This document shows positions 1 to 11,900 of a stretch of 64,000 nucleotides of DNA, piece after piece; the first letter of the stretch is position 1, and each line of letters begins with the position of its first letter. The position numbers were made by a program, and so were the translations under genes. The notes under the pieces were generated by a model. The model saw only the letters and a list, made by a program, of their open reading frames with translations, ran no database searches and had not been told where the DNA came from. Source of the stretch: Valencia hispanica (taxonomy: Eukaryota; Chordata; Actinopteri; Cyprinodontiformes; Valenciidae); the NCBI GenBank assembly GCA_963556495.2, contig OY747714.1, forward strand, positions 52,191,541 to 52,255,540. Reading direction: 5' to 3'.

Positions 1-879
1 AAAGTTGATAGCTCAGGTCAAGCTCAGGTGCTAGTCCAGGTGCTAGCTCAGATGCTAGCTCAGGTGCTAGCCCAGGTGCTAGCTCAGGTGCTAGCTCAGG
101 GTCTAGCCCAAGTTTTAGCTCAGGTGCTAGCTCAGGTGTTAGCTCAGGTGCTAGCCCAGGTGCTAGCTCAGGTGCTAGCTAAGGGTCTAGCTCAGATACC
201 AGCTCAGGTGCTAGCCCAGGTGCAAGCTCAGGTGCTATCCCAGGTGCTAGCCCAGGTGCTAGCTCAGGTGATAGCCAAGGTATTAGCTCAGGTGCTACCT
301 CAGATTCTAGCTCAGGTGATAGCTCAGGTGCTAGCTAAGGGTCTAGCCCAGGTTTTAGCTCAGGTGCTAGCTCAGGTGTTAGCTCAGGTGCTAGCCCAGG
401 TGCTAGCCCAGTTGCTAGCTCAGGTGCTAGCCCAGGTATTAGCTCAGGTGCAAGCTCAGGTGCTTTCCCAAGTGCTAGCTCAGGTTCTAGCCCAGGTGCT
501 AGCTCAGGTGCTAGCTCAGATAATAGCTCAGGTGCTAACCCTTGTGCTAGCTCAGGTGCTAGCCCAGGTGTTAGCTCAGGTGATTGCTCAGGTGCAAGTC
601 CAGGTGCTAGCCCATGTGCTAGCTCAGGTGCTAGCTCAGGTGCTAGCCCAGGTGCTAGTACAGTTGCTAGATCAGGTGCTAGCTCAGGGTCTAGCCCAAG
701 TTTTAGCTCAGGTGCTAGTCCAGGTGCTAGCAAAGTTGCTAGCTCAGGTCAAGCCCAGGTGCTAGCTCAGGTGCTAGCTCAGGGTCTAGCCCAAGTTTTA
801 GCTCAGGTGCTAGCTCAGGTGTTAGCTCAGGTGCTAGCCCAGGTGCTAGCTCAGGTGCTAGCCCAGGTGCTAGCCCAGG

Positions 880-3800
880 TATTAGCTAAGGTGCTAGCTC
901 AGATACTAGCTCAGGTGCTCACCCAGTTGCTAGCCCATGTGCTAGCCCATGTGCTAGCCCAAGTTTTAGCTCAGGTGCTAGCTCAGGTGTTAGCTCAGGT
1001 GCTAGCCCAGGTGCTAGCTCAGGTGCTAGCCCAGGTGCTAGCCCAGGTATTAGCTAAGGTGCTAGCTCAGATACTAGCTCAGGTGCTCACCCAGTTGCTA
1101 GCCCATGTGCTAGCCCATGTGCTAGCCAAGGTATTAGATCAGGTGCTAGCTCAGGTGCTAGCCCAGGTGTAAGCTCAGGTGCTTCCTCAGGTGCTAGTCC
1201 AGGTGCTAGCAAAGTTGATAGTCCAGGTGCTAGCAAAGTTGATAGCTCAGGTCAAGCTCAGGTGCTAGTCCAGGTGCTAGCTCAGGTGCTAGCCCAGGTG
1301 CTAGCTCAGGTGCTAGCTCAGGGTCTAGCCCAAGTTTTAGCTCAGGTGCTAGCTCAGGTGTTAGCTCAGGTGCTAGCCCAGGTGCTAGCTCAGGTGCTAG
1401 CCCAGGTGCTAGCCCAGGTATTAGCTAAGGTGCTAGCTCAGATACTAGCTCAGGTGCTAACCCAGTTGCTAGCCCATGTGCTAGCCCAGGTGCTAGCCAA
1501 GGTATTAGATCAGGTGCTACCTCAGATGCTAGCCCAGGTGCTAGCTCAGGTGCTAGCATAGGTATTAGCTCAGGTGCTGGCTTAGGTTCTACCTTAGCTT
1601 TTAGCTCAGGTGCTAGCCCAGGTGCTAGCCCAGTTGCTAGCTCAGGTGCTAGCCCAGGAATTTGCTCAGGTGCAAGCTCAGGTGCTTTCCCAGGTGCTAG
1701 CTCAGGTGCTAGCCAAGGTATTAGCTCAGGTGCTACCTCAGATGCTAGCTCAGGTGCTAACCCATGAACTAGCTAGGGTGCTAGCCAAGGTGCTAGCTCA
1801 GGTGCTAGCCCAGGTGCTAGCTCAGGTGCTAGCTAAGGGTCTAGCCCAGGTTTTAGCTCAGGTGCTAGCCCAGGTGCTAGCTTAGATGCTAGCTCAGGTG
1901 CTAACCCAGGTGCTAGCTCAGGTGCTAGCCCAGGTGTAAGCTCAGGTGCTTCCTCAGGTGCTAGTCCAGGTGCTAGCAAAGTTGATAGTCCAGGTGCTAG
2001 CAAAGTTGATAGCTCAGGTCAAGCTCAGGTGCTAGTCCAGGTGCTAGCTCAGATGCTAGCTCAGGTGCTAGCCCAGGTGCTAGCTCAGGTGCTAGCTCAG
2101 GGTCTAGCCCAAGTTTTAGCTCAGGTGCTAGCTCAGGTGTTAGCTCAGGTGCTAGCCCAGGTGCTAGCTCAGGTGCTAGCCCAGGTGCTAGCTCAGGTGC
2201 TAGCTAAGGGTCTAGCTCAGATACTAGCTCAGGTGCTAGCCCAGGTGCAAGCTCAGGTGCTATCCCAGGTGCTAGCCCAGGTGCTAGCTCAGGTGCTAGC
2301 CCAGGTGCTAGCTCAGGTGCTAGCCAAGGTATTAGCTCAGGTGCTACCTCAGATTCTAGCTCAGGTGATAGCTCAGGTGCTAGCTAAGGGTCTAGCCCAG
2401 GTTTTAGCTCAGGTGCTAGCTCAGGTGTTAGCTCAGGTGCTAGCCCAGGTGCTAGCCCAGTTGCTAGCTCAGATGCTAGCCCAGGTATTAGCTCAGGTGT
2501 TAGCTCAGGTGCTTTCCCAGGTGCTAGCTCAGGTGCTAGCCCAGGTGCTAGCTCAGGTGCTAGCTCAGATACTAGCTCAGGTGCTAACCCAGGTGCTAGC
2601 TCAGGTGCTAGCCCAGCTGTTAGCTCAGGTGATTGCTCAGGTGCTAGTCCATGTGCTAGCCCATGTGCTAGCTCAGGTGCTAGCTCAGGTGCTAGCTCAG
2701 GTGCTAGCCCAGGTGCTAGCCCAGGTGCTAGTACAGTTGCTAGATCAGGTGCTAGCTCAGGGTCTAGCCCAAGTTTTAGCTCAGGTGCTAGTCCAGGTGC
2801 TAGCAAAGTTGCTAGCTCAGGTCAAGCTCAGGTGCTAGTCCAGGTGCTAGCTCAGGTGCTAGCCCAGGTGCTAGCTCAGGTGCTAGCTCAGGGTCTAGCC
2901 CAAGTTTTAGCTCAGGTGCTAGCTCAGGTGCTAGCTCAGGTGCTAGCATAGGTATTAGCTCAGGTGCTGGCCCAGGTTCTACCTTAGCTATTAGCTCAGG
3001 TGCTAGCCCAGGTGCTAGCCCAGTTGCTAGCTCAGGTGCTAGCCCAGGAATTAGCTCAGGTGCAAGCTCAGGTGCTTTCCCAGGTGCTAGCTCAGGTGCT
3101 AGCCAAGGAATTAGCTCAGGTGCTACCTCAGATGCTAGCTCAGGTGCTAACCCATGAACTAGCTAGGGTGCTAGCCCAGGTGCTAGCTTAGGTGCTACCT
3201 CAGGTGCTAGCCCAGGTGCTGGCCCAGGTGCTAGTACAGTTGCTAGATCAGGTGCTAGCTCAGGTGCTAGCTCAGGTGTTAGCCCAGGTGCTAGTTCAGG
3301 TGCTAGCTCAGGTGTTAGCAAATGATCTAGCTCAGGTGCTACCTCAAAGGCAAGCTCAGGTGCTAGCTCAGGGTCTAGCCCAAGTTTTAGCTCAGATGCT
3401 AGCTCAGGTGTTAGCTCAGGTGCTAGCCCAGGTGCTAGCTCAGGTGCTAGCCCAAGTGCTAGCTCAGGTGCTAGCCCAGGTGCTAGCTCAGGTGCTAGCC
3501 CAGGTGCTAGCTCAGGTGCTAGCTAAGGGTCTAGCCCAGGTTTTCGCTCAGGTGCTAGCCCAGGTGCTAGCTTAGATGCTAGCTCAGGTGCTAACCCAGG
3601 TGCTAGCTCAGGTGCTAGCCCAGGTGTAAGCTCAGGTGCTAGCCCAGGTATTAGCTCAGGTGCAAGCTCAGGTGCTTTCCCAGGTGCTAGCTCAGGTGCT
3701 AACCCAGGTGCTAGCTCAGGTGCTAGCTCAGATACTAGCTCAGGTGCTAACCCTTGTGCTAGCTCAGGTGCTAGCCCAGGTGTTAGCTCAGGTGATTGTT

Positions 3801-6800
3801 CAGGTGCAAGCTCAGGTGCTTTCCCAGGTGCTAGCTCAGGTGCTAGCCCAGGTGCTAGCTCAGGTGCTAGCTCAGATACTAGCTCAGGTGCTAACCCTTG
3901 TGCTACCTCAGGTGCTAGCCCAGGTGCTGGCCCAGGTGCTAGTACAGTTGCTAGATCAGGTGCTAGCTCAGGTGCTAGCTCAGGTGTTAGCCCAGGTGCT
4001 AGTTCAGGTGCTAGCTCAGGTGTTAGCAAATGATCTAGCTCAGGTGCTACCTCAAAGGCAAGCTCAGGTGCTAGCTCAGGGTCTAGCCCAAGTTTTAGCT
4101 CAGATGCTAGCTCAGGTGTTAGCTCAGGTGCTAGCCCAGGTGCTAGCCCAAGTGCTAGCTCAGGTGCTAGCCCAGGTGCTAGCTCAGGTACTAGCCCAGG
4201 TGCTAGCTCAGGTGCTAGCTAAGGGTCTAGCCCAGGTTTTAGCTCAGGTGCTAGCCCAGGTGCTAGCTTAGATGCTAGCTCAGGTGATAACCCAGGTGCT
4301 AGCTCAGGTGCTAGCCCAGGTGTAAGCTCAGGTGCTAGCCCAGGTGCTAGCTCAGGTGCTAGCCCAAGTGCTAGCTCAGATGCTAGCCCAGGTGCTAGCT
4401 CAGGTGCTAGCCCAGGTGCTAGCTCAGGTGCTAGCTAAGGGTCTAGCCCAGGTTTTAGCTCAGGTGCTAGCCCAGGTGCTAGCTTAGATTCTAGCTCAGG
4501 TGCTAACCCAGGTGCTAGCTCAGGTGCTAGCCCAGGTGTAAGCTCAGGTTCTTCCTCAGGTGCTAGTCCAGGTGCTAGCAAAGTTGATAGTCCAGGTGCT
4601 AGCAAAGTTGATAGCTCAGGTCAAGCTCAGGTGCTAGTCCAGGTGCTAGCTCAGTTGCTAGCTCAGGTGCTAGCCCAGGTGCTGGCCCAGGTGCTAGTAC
4701 AGTTGCTAGATCAGGTGCTAGCTCAGGTGCTAGCTCAGGTGTTAGCCCAGGTGCTAGTTCAGGTGCTAGCTCAGGTGTTAGCAAATGATCTAGCTCAGGT
4801 GCTAGCTCAGGTGCTAGCTCAGGGTCTAGCCCAAGTTTTAGCTCAGATGCTAGCTCAGGTGTTAGCTCAGGTGCTAGCCCAGGTGCTAGCTCAGGTGCTA
4901 GCCCAAGTGCTAGCTCAGGTGCAAGCTCAGGTGCTTTCCCAAGTGCTAGCTCAGGTTCTAGCCCAGGTGCTAGCTCAGGTGCTAGCTCAGATAATAGCTC
5001 AGGTGCTAACCCTTGTGCTAGCTCAGGTGCTAGCCCAGGTGTTAGCTCAGGTGATTGCTCAGGTGCAAGTCCAGGTGCTAGCCCATGTGCTAGCTCAGGT
5101 GCTAGCTCAGGTGCTAGCCCAGGTGCTAGTACAGTTGCTAGATCAGGTACAAGCTCAGGGTCTAGCCCAAGTTTTAGCTCAGGTGCTAGTCCAGGTATTA
5201 GCTAAGGTGCTAGCTCAGATACTAGCTCAGGTGCTCACCCAGTTGCTAGCCCATGTGCTAGCCCATGTGCTAGCCCAAGTTTTAGCTCAGGTGCTAGCTC
5301 AGGTGTTAGCTCAGGTGCTAGCCCAGGTGCTAGCTCAGGTGCTAGCCCAGGTGCTAGCCCAGGTATTAGCTAAGGTGCTAGCTCAGATACTAGCTCAGGT
5401 GCTAACCCAGTTGCTAGCCCATGTGCTAGCCCAGGTGCTAGCCAAGGTATTAGATCAGGTGCTAGCTCAGGTGCTAGCCCAGGTGTAAGCTCAGGTGCTT
5501 CCTCAGGTGCTAGTCCAGGTGCTAGCAAAGTTGATAGTCCAGGTGCTAGCAAAGTTGATAGCTCAGGTCAAGCTCAGGTGCTAGTCCAGGTGCTAGCTCA
5601 GGTGCTAGCCCAGGTGCTAGCTCAGGTGCTAGCTCAGGGTCTAGCCCAAGTTTTAGCTCAGGTGCTAGCTCAGGTGTTAGCTCAGGTGCTAGCCCAGGTG
5701 CTAGCTCAGGTGCTAGCCCAGGTGCTAGCCCAGGTATTAGCTAAGGTGCTAGCTCAGATACTAGCTCAGGTGCTAACCCAGTTGCTAGCCCATGTGCTAG
5801 CCCAGGTGCTAGCCAAGGTATTAGATCAGGTGCTACCTCAGATGCTAGCCCAGGTGCTAGCTCAGGTGCTAGCATAGGTATTAGCTCAGGTGCTGGCCCA
5901 GGTTCTACCTTAGCTTTTAGCTCAGGTGCTAGCCCAGGTGCTAGCCCAGTTGCTAGCTCAGGTGCTAGCCCAGGAATTTGCTCAGGTGCAAGCTCAGGTG
6001 CTTTCCCAGGTGCTAGCTCAGGTGCTAGCCAAGGTATTAGCTCAGGTGCTACCTCAGATGCTAGCTCAGGTGCTAACCCATGAACTAGCTAGGGTGCTAG
6101 CCAAGGTGCTAGCTCAGGTGCTAGCCCAGGTGCTAGCTCAGGTGCTAGCTAAGGGTCTAGCCCAGGTTTTAGCTCAGGTGCTAGCCCAGGTGCTAGCTTA
6201 GATGCTAGCTCAGGTGCTAACCCAGGTGCTAGCTCAGGTGCTAGCCCAGGTGTAAGCTCAGGTGCTTCCTCAGGTGCTAGTCCAGGTGCTAGCAAAGTTG
6301 ATAGTCCAGGTGCTAGCAAAGTTGATAGCTCAGGTCAAGCTCAGGTGCTAGTCCAGGTGCTAGCTCAGGTGCTAGCTCAGGTGCTAGCCCAGGTGCTAGC
6401 TCAGGTGCTAGCTCAGGGTCTAGCCCAAGTTTTAGCTCAGGTGCTAGCTCAGGTGTTAGCTCAGGTGCTAGCCCAGGTGCTAGCTCAGGTGCTAGCCCAG
6501 GTGCTAGCTCAGGTGCTAGCTAAGGGTCTAGCTCAGATACTAGCTCAGGTGCTAGCCCAGGTGCTAGCTCAGGTGCTATCCCAGGTGCTAGCTCAGGTGC
6601 TAGCTCAGGTGCTAGCCCAGGTGCTAGCTCAGGTGCTAGCCAAGGTATTAGCTCAGGTGCTACCTCAGATTCTAGCTCAGGTGATAGCTCAGGTGCTAGC
6701 TAAGGGTCTAGCCCAGGTTTTAGCTCAGGTGCTAGCTCAGGTGTTAGCTCAGGTGCTAGCCCAGGTGCTAGCCCAGTTGCTAGCTCAGATGCTAGCCCAG

Positions 6801-8985
6801 GTATTAGCTCAGGTGTTAGCTCAGGTGCTTTCCCAGGTGCTAGCTCAGGTGCTAGCCCAGGTGCTAGCTCAGGTGCTAGCTCAGATACTAGCTCAGGTGC
6901 TAACCCAGGTGCTAGCTCAGGTGCTAGCCCAGGTGTTAGCTCAGGTGATTGCTCAGGTGCTAGTCCAGGTGCTAGCCCATGTGCTAGCTCAGGTGCTAGC
7001 TCAGGTGCTAGCCCAGGTGCTAGCCCAGGTGCTAGTACAGTTGCTAGATCAGGTGCTAGCTCAGGGTCTAGCCCAAGTTTTAGCTCAGGTGCTAGTCCAG
7101 GTGCTAGCAAAGTTGCTAGCTCAGGTCAAGCTCAGGTGCTAGTCCAGGTGCTAGCTCAGGTGCTAGCCCAGGTGCTAGCTCAGGTGCTAGCTCAGGGTCT
7201 AGCCCAAGTTTTAGCTCAGGTGCTAGCTCAGGTGCTAGCTCAGGTGCTAGCATAGGTATTAGCTCAGGTGCTGGCCCAGGTTCTACCTTAGCTATTAGCT
7301 CAGGTTCTAGCCCAGGTGCTAGCCCAGTTGCTAGCTCAGGTTCTAGCCCAGGAATTAGCTCAGGTGCAAGCTCAGGTGCTTTCCCAGGTGCTAGCTCAGG
7401 TGCTAGCCAAGGTATTAGCTCAGGTGCTACCTCAGATGCTAGCTCAGGTGCTAACCCATGAACTAGCTAGGGTGCTAGCCCAGGTGCTAGCTTAGGTGCT
7501 CCCTCAGGTGCTAGCCCAGGTGCTGGCCCATGTGCTAGTACAGTTGCTAGATCAGGTGCTAGCTCAGGTGCTAGCTCAGGTGTTAGCCCAGGTGCTAGTT
7601 CAGGTGCTAGCTCAGGTGTTAGCAAATGATCTAGCTCAGGTGCTACCTCAAAGGCAAGCTCAGGTGCTAGCTCAGGGTCTAGCCCAAGTTTTAGCTCAGA
7701 TGCTAGCTCAGGTGTTAGCTCAGGTGCTAGCCCAGGTGCTAGCTCAGGTGCTAGCCCAAGTGCTAGCTCAGGTGCTAGCCCAGGTGCTAGCTCAGGTGCT
7801 AGCCCAGGTGCTAGCTCAGGTGCTAGCTAAGGGTCTAGCCCAGGTTTTCGTTCAGGTGCTAGCCCAGGTGCTAGCTTAGATGCTAGCTCAGGTGCTAACC
7901 CAGGTGCTAGCTCAGGTGTTAGCCCAGGTGTAAGCTCAGGTGCTAGCCCAGGTATTAGCTCAGGTGCAAGCTCAGGTGCTTTCCCAGGTGCTAGCTCAGG
8001 TGCTAGCCCAGGTGCTAGCTCAGGTGCTAGCTCAGATACTAGCTCAGGTGCTAACCCTTGTGCTAGCTCAGGTGCTAGCCCAGGTGTTAGCTCAGGTGAT
8101 TGTTCAGGTGCAAGCTCAGGTGCTAGCCCAGGTGCTAGCTCAGGTGCTAGCCCAGGTGCTAGCTCAGGTGCTAGCTCAGATACTAGCTCAGGTGCTAACC
8201 CTTGTGCTACCTCAGGTGCTAGCCCAGGTGCTGGCCCAGGTGCTAGTACAGTTGCTAGATCAGGTGCTAGCTCAGGTGCTAGCTCAGGTGTTAGCCCAGG
8301 TGCTAGTTCAGGTGCTAGCTCAGGTGTTAGCAAATGATCTAGCTCAGGTGCTACCTCAAAGGCAAGCTCAGGTGCTAGCTCAGGGTCTAGCCCAAGTTTT
8401 AGCTCAGGTGCTAGCTCAGGTGTTAGCTCAGGTGCTAGCTCAGGTGCTAGCCCAAGTGCTAGCTCAGGTGCTAGCCCAGGTGCTAGCTCAGGTACTAGCC
8501 CAGGTGCTAGCTCAGGTGCTAGCTAAGGGTCTAGCCCAGGTTTTAGCTCAGGTGCTAGCCCAGGTGCTAGCTTAGATGCTAGCTCAGGTGATAACCCAGG
8601 TGCTAGCTCAGGTGCTAGCCCAGGTGTAAGCTCAGGTGCTAGCCCAGGTGCTAGCTCAGGTGCTAGCCCAAGTGCTAGCTCAGATGCTAGCCCAGGTGCT
8701 AGCTCAGGTGCTAGCCCAGGTGCTAGCTCAGGTGCTAGCTAAGGGTCTAGCCCAGGTTTTAGCTCAGGTGCTAGCCCAGGTGCTAGCTTAGATTCTAGCT
8801 CAGGTGCTAACCCAGGTGCTAGCTCAGGTGCTAGCCCAGGTGTAAGCTCAGGTTCTTCCTCAGGTGCTAGTCCAGGTGCTAGCAAAGTTGATAGTCCAGG
8901 TGCTAGCAAAGTTGATAGCTCAGGTCAAGCTCAGGTGCTAGTCCAGGTGCTAGCTCAGTTGCTAGCTCAGGTGCTAGCCCAGGTG
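880..8985. repeat. 4.3-kb higher-order tandem duplication
   Basis: Two successive blocks share the same order of variant monomers. Landmarks at 1262, 1610, 2029 and 2384 recur 4,316 bp downstream. Landmarks at 3192, 3523, 3636 and 4631 recur 4,304 bp downstream. The 12-bp change in offset between about 2830 and 3190 is one monomer gained or lost. Similarity starts near 880/5197 and fades near 4680/8985. Inferred: one recent unequal-crossover duplication of about 3.8-4.3 kb. Confidence 0.85.
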
Positions 8986-11900
8986 CTAGCTCAGGTGCTA
9001 GCTCAGGGTCTAGCCCAAGTTTTAGCTCAGGTGCTAGCTCAGGTGTTAGCTCAGGTGCTAGCCCAGGTGCTAGCTCAGGTGCTTGCCCAGGTGCTAGCTC
9101 AGGTGCTAGCTAAGGGTCTAGCTCAGATACTAGCTCAGGTGCTAGCCCAGGTGCAAGCTCAGGTGCTATCTCAGGTGCTAGCCCAGGTGCTAGCTCAGGT
9201 GCTAGCCAAGGTATTAGCTCAGGTGCTACCTCAGATTCTAGCTCAGGTGATAGCTCAGGTGCTAGCTAAGGGTCTAGCCCAGGTTTTAGCTCAGGTGCTA
9301 GCTCAGGTGTTAGCTCAGGTGCTATCTCAGGTGCTAGCCCAGGTGCTAGCTCAGGTGCTAGCCAAGGTATTAGCTCAGGTGATAGCTCAGGTGCTAGCTA
9401 AGGGTCTAGCCCAGGTTTTAGCTCAGGTGCTAGCTCAGGTGTTAGCTCAGGTGCTAGCCCAGGTGCTAGCCCAGTTGCTAGCTCAGGTGCTAGCCCAGGT
9501 ATTAGCTCAGGTGCAAGCTCAGGTGCTTTCCCAGGTGCTAGCTCAGGTTCTAGCCCAGGTGCTAGCTCAGGTGCTAGCTCAGATAATAGCTCAGGTGCTA
9601 ACCCTTGTGCTAGCTCAGGTGCTAGCCCAGGTGTTAGCTCAGGTGATTGCTCAGGTGCAAGTCCAGGTGCTAGCCCATGTGCTAGCTCAGGTGCTAGCTC
9701 AGGTGCTAGCCCAGGTGCTAGTACAGTTGCTAGATCAGGTGCTAGCTCAGGGTCTAGCCCAAGTTTTAGCTCAGGTGCTAGTCCAGGTGCTAGCAAAGTT
9801 GCTAGCTCAGGTCAAGCCCAGGTGCTAGCTCAGGTGCTAGCTCAGGGTCTAGCCCAAGTTTTAGCTCAGGTGCTAGCTCAGGTGTTAGCTCAGGTGCTAG
9901 CCCAGGTGCTAGCTCAGGTGCTAGCCCAGGTGCTAGCCCAGGTATTAGCTAAGGTGCTAGCTCAGATACTAGCTCAGGTGCTCACCCAGTTGCTAGCCCA
10001 TGTGCTAGCCCATGTGCTAGCCAAGGTATTAGATCAGGTGCTACCTCAGATGCTAGCCCAGGTGCTAGCTCAGGTGCTAGCATAGGTATTAGCTCAGGTG
10101 CTGGCCCAGGTTCTACCTTAGCTATTAGCTCAGGTGCTAGCCCAGGTGCTAGCCCAGTTGCTAGCTCAGGTGCTAGCCCAGGAATTAGCTCAGGTGCAAG
10201 CTCAGGTGCTTTCCCAGGTGCTAGCTCAGGTGCTAGCCAAGGAATTAGCTCAGGTGCTACCTCAGATGCTAGCTCAGGTGCTAACCCATGAACTAGCTAG
10301 GGTGCTAGCCCAGGTGCTAGCTTAGGTGCTACCTCAGGTGCTAGCCCAGGTGCTGGCCCAGGTGCTAGTACAGTTGCTAGATCAGGTGCTAGCTCAGGTG
10401 CTAGCTCAGGTATTAGCTCAGGTGCTACCTCAGATGCTAGCCCAGGTGCTAGCTCAAGTGCTGGCATAGGTATTAGCTCAGGTGCTTCCTCAAATGCTAG
10501 CCCAGGTGCTAGCCCAGGTGCTAGCTCAGGTGCTAGCTCAGGTGCTAGCCAAGGTATTAGCTCAGGTGCTACCTCAGATGCTAGCCCAGGTGCTAGCTCA
10601 GGTGCTGGCATAGGTATTAGCTCAGGTGCTTCTTCAAATGCTTGCTCAGATGCTAGCCCAGGTGCTAGCTCAGGTGCTGGCATAGGTATTAGCTCAGGTG
10701 CTTCCTCAAATGCTTGCTCAGGTCCTATCCCAGGTATTAGCTCAGGAGTTAGCTCAGGTGCTAGCTCAGGAGCTAACCCAGGTGCTAGCCCATGTGCTAG
10801 CTCAGGTGTTAGCTAATGTTCCAGCTCAGGTGCTAGCTCAGGGTCAAGCTATGGTGCTATCCTATGTGCTAGCCCAGTTGCTAGCTCAGGTGCTAGCCCA
10901 GGTGCTAGCTCAGGTGCTAGCCCAGGTGCTAGCTCAGGTGCTGGCCCAGGTATTAGCTCAGGTGCTAGCACAGGTGCTAGCTCAGGTGTTAGCTCAGGTG
11001 CTAGCCCAGGTGCTAGCTCAGGTGCTAGCACAGGTGTTAGCTCAGGGGCTATCTCAGGTGCTAGCCCAGGTGCTAGCTCAGGTGCTAGCCAAGGTATTAG
11101 CTCAGGTGCTACCTCAGATTCTAGCTCAGGTGATAGCTCAGGTCCTAGCTAAGGGTCTAGCCCAGGTTTTACCTCAGGTGCTAGCTCAGGTGTTAGCTCA
11201 GGTGCTAGCCCAGGTGCTAGCCCAGTTGCTAGCTCAGGTGCTAGCCCAGGTATTAGCTCAGGTGCAAGCTCAGGTGCTTTCCCAGGTGCTAGCTCAGGTG
11301 CTAGCCCAGGTGCTAGCTCAGGTGCTAGCTCAGATACTAGCTCAGGTGCTAACCCTTGTGCTAGCTCAGGTGCTAGCCCAGGTGCTAGCTCAGGTGCTAG
11401 CTCAGATACTAGCTCAGGTGCTAACCCTTGTGCTAGCTCAGGTGCTAGCCCAGGTGTTAGCTCAGGTGATTGTTCAGGTGCAAGTCCAGGTGCTAGCCCA
11501 TGTGCTAGCTCAGGTGCTAGCTCAGGTGCTAGCCCAGGTGCTAGTACAGTTGCTAGATCAGGTGCTAGCTCAGGGTCTAGCCCAAGTTTTAGCTCAGGTG
11601 CTAGTCCAGGTGCTAGCAAAGTTGCTAGCTCAGGTCAAGCCCAGGTGCTAGCTCAGGTGCTAGCTCAGGGTCTAGCCCAAGTTTTAGCTCAGGTGCTAGC
11701 TCAGGTGTTAGCTCAGGTGCTAGCTCAGGTGCTAGCCCAGGTGTAAGCTCAGGTGCTTCCTCAGGTGCTAGTCCAGGTGCTAGCAAAGTTGATAGCTCAG
11801 GTCAAGCTCAGGTGCTAGTCCAGGTGCTAGCTCAGGTGCTAGCCCAGGTGCTAGCCCAGGTATTAGCTAAGGTGCTAGCTCAGATACTAGCTCAGGTGCT

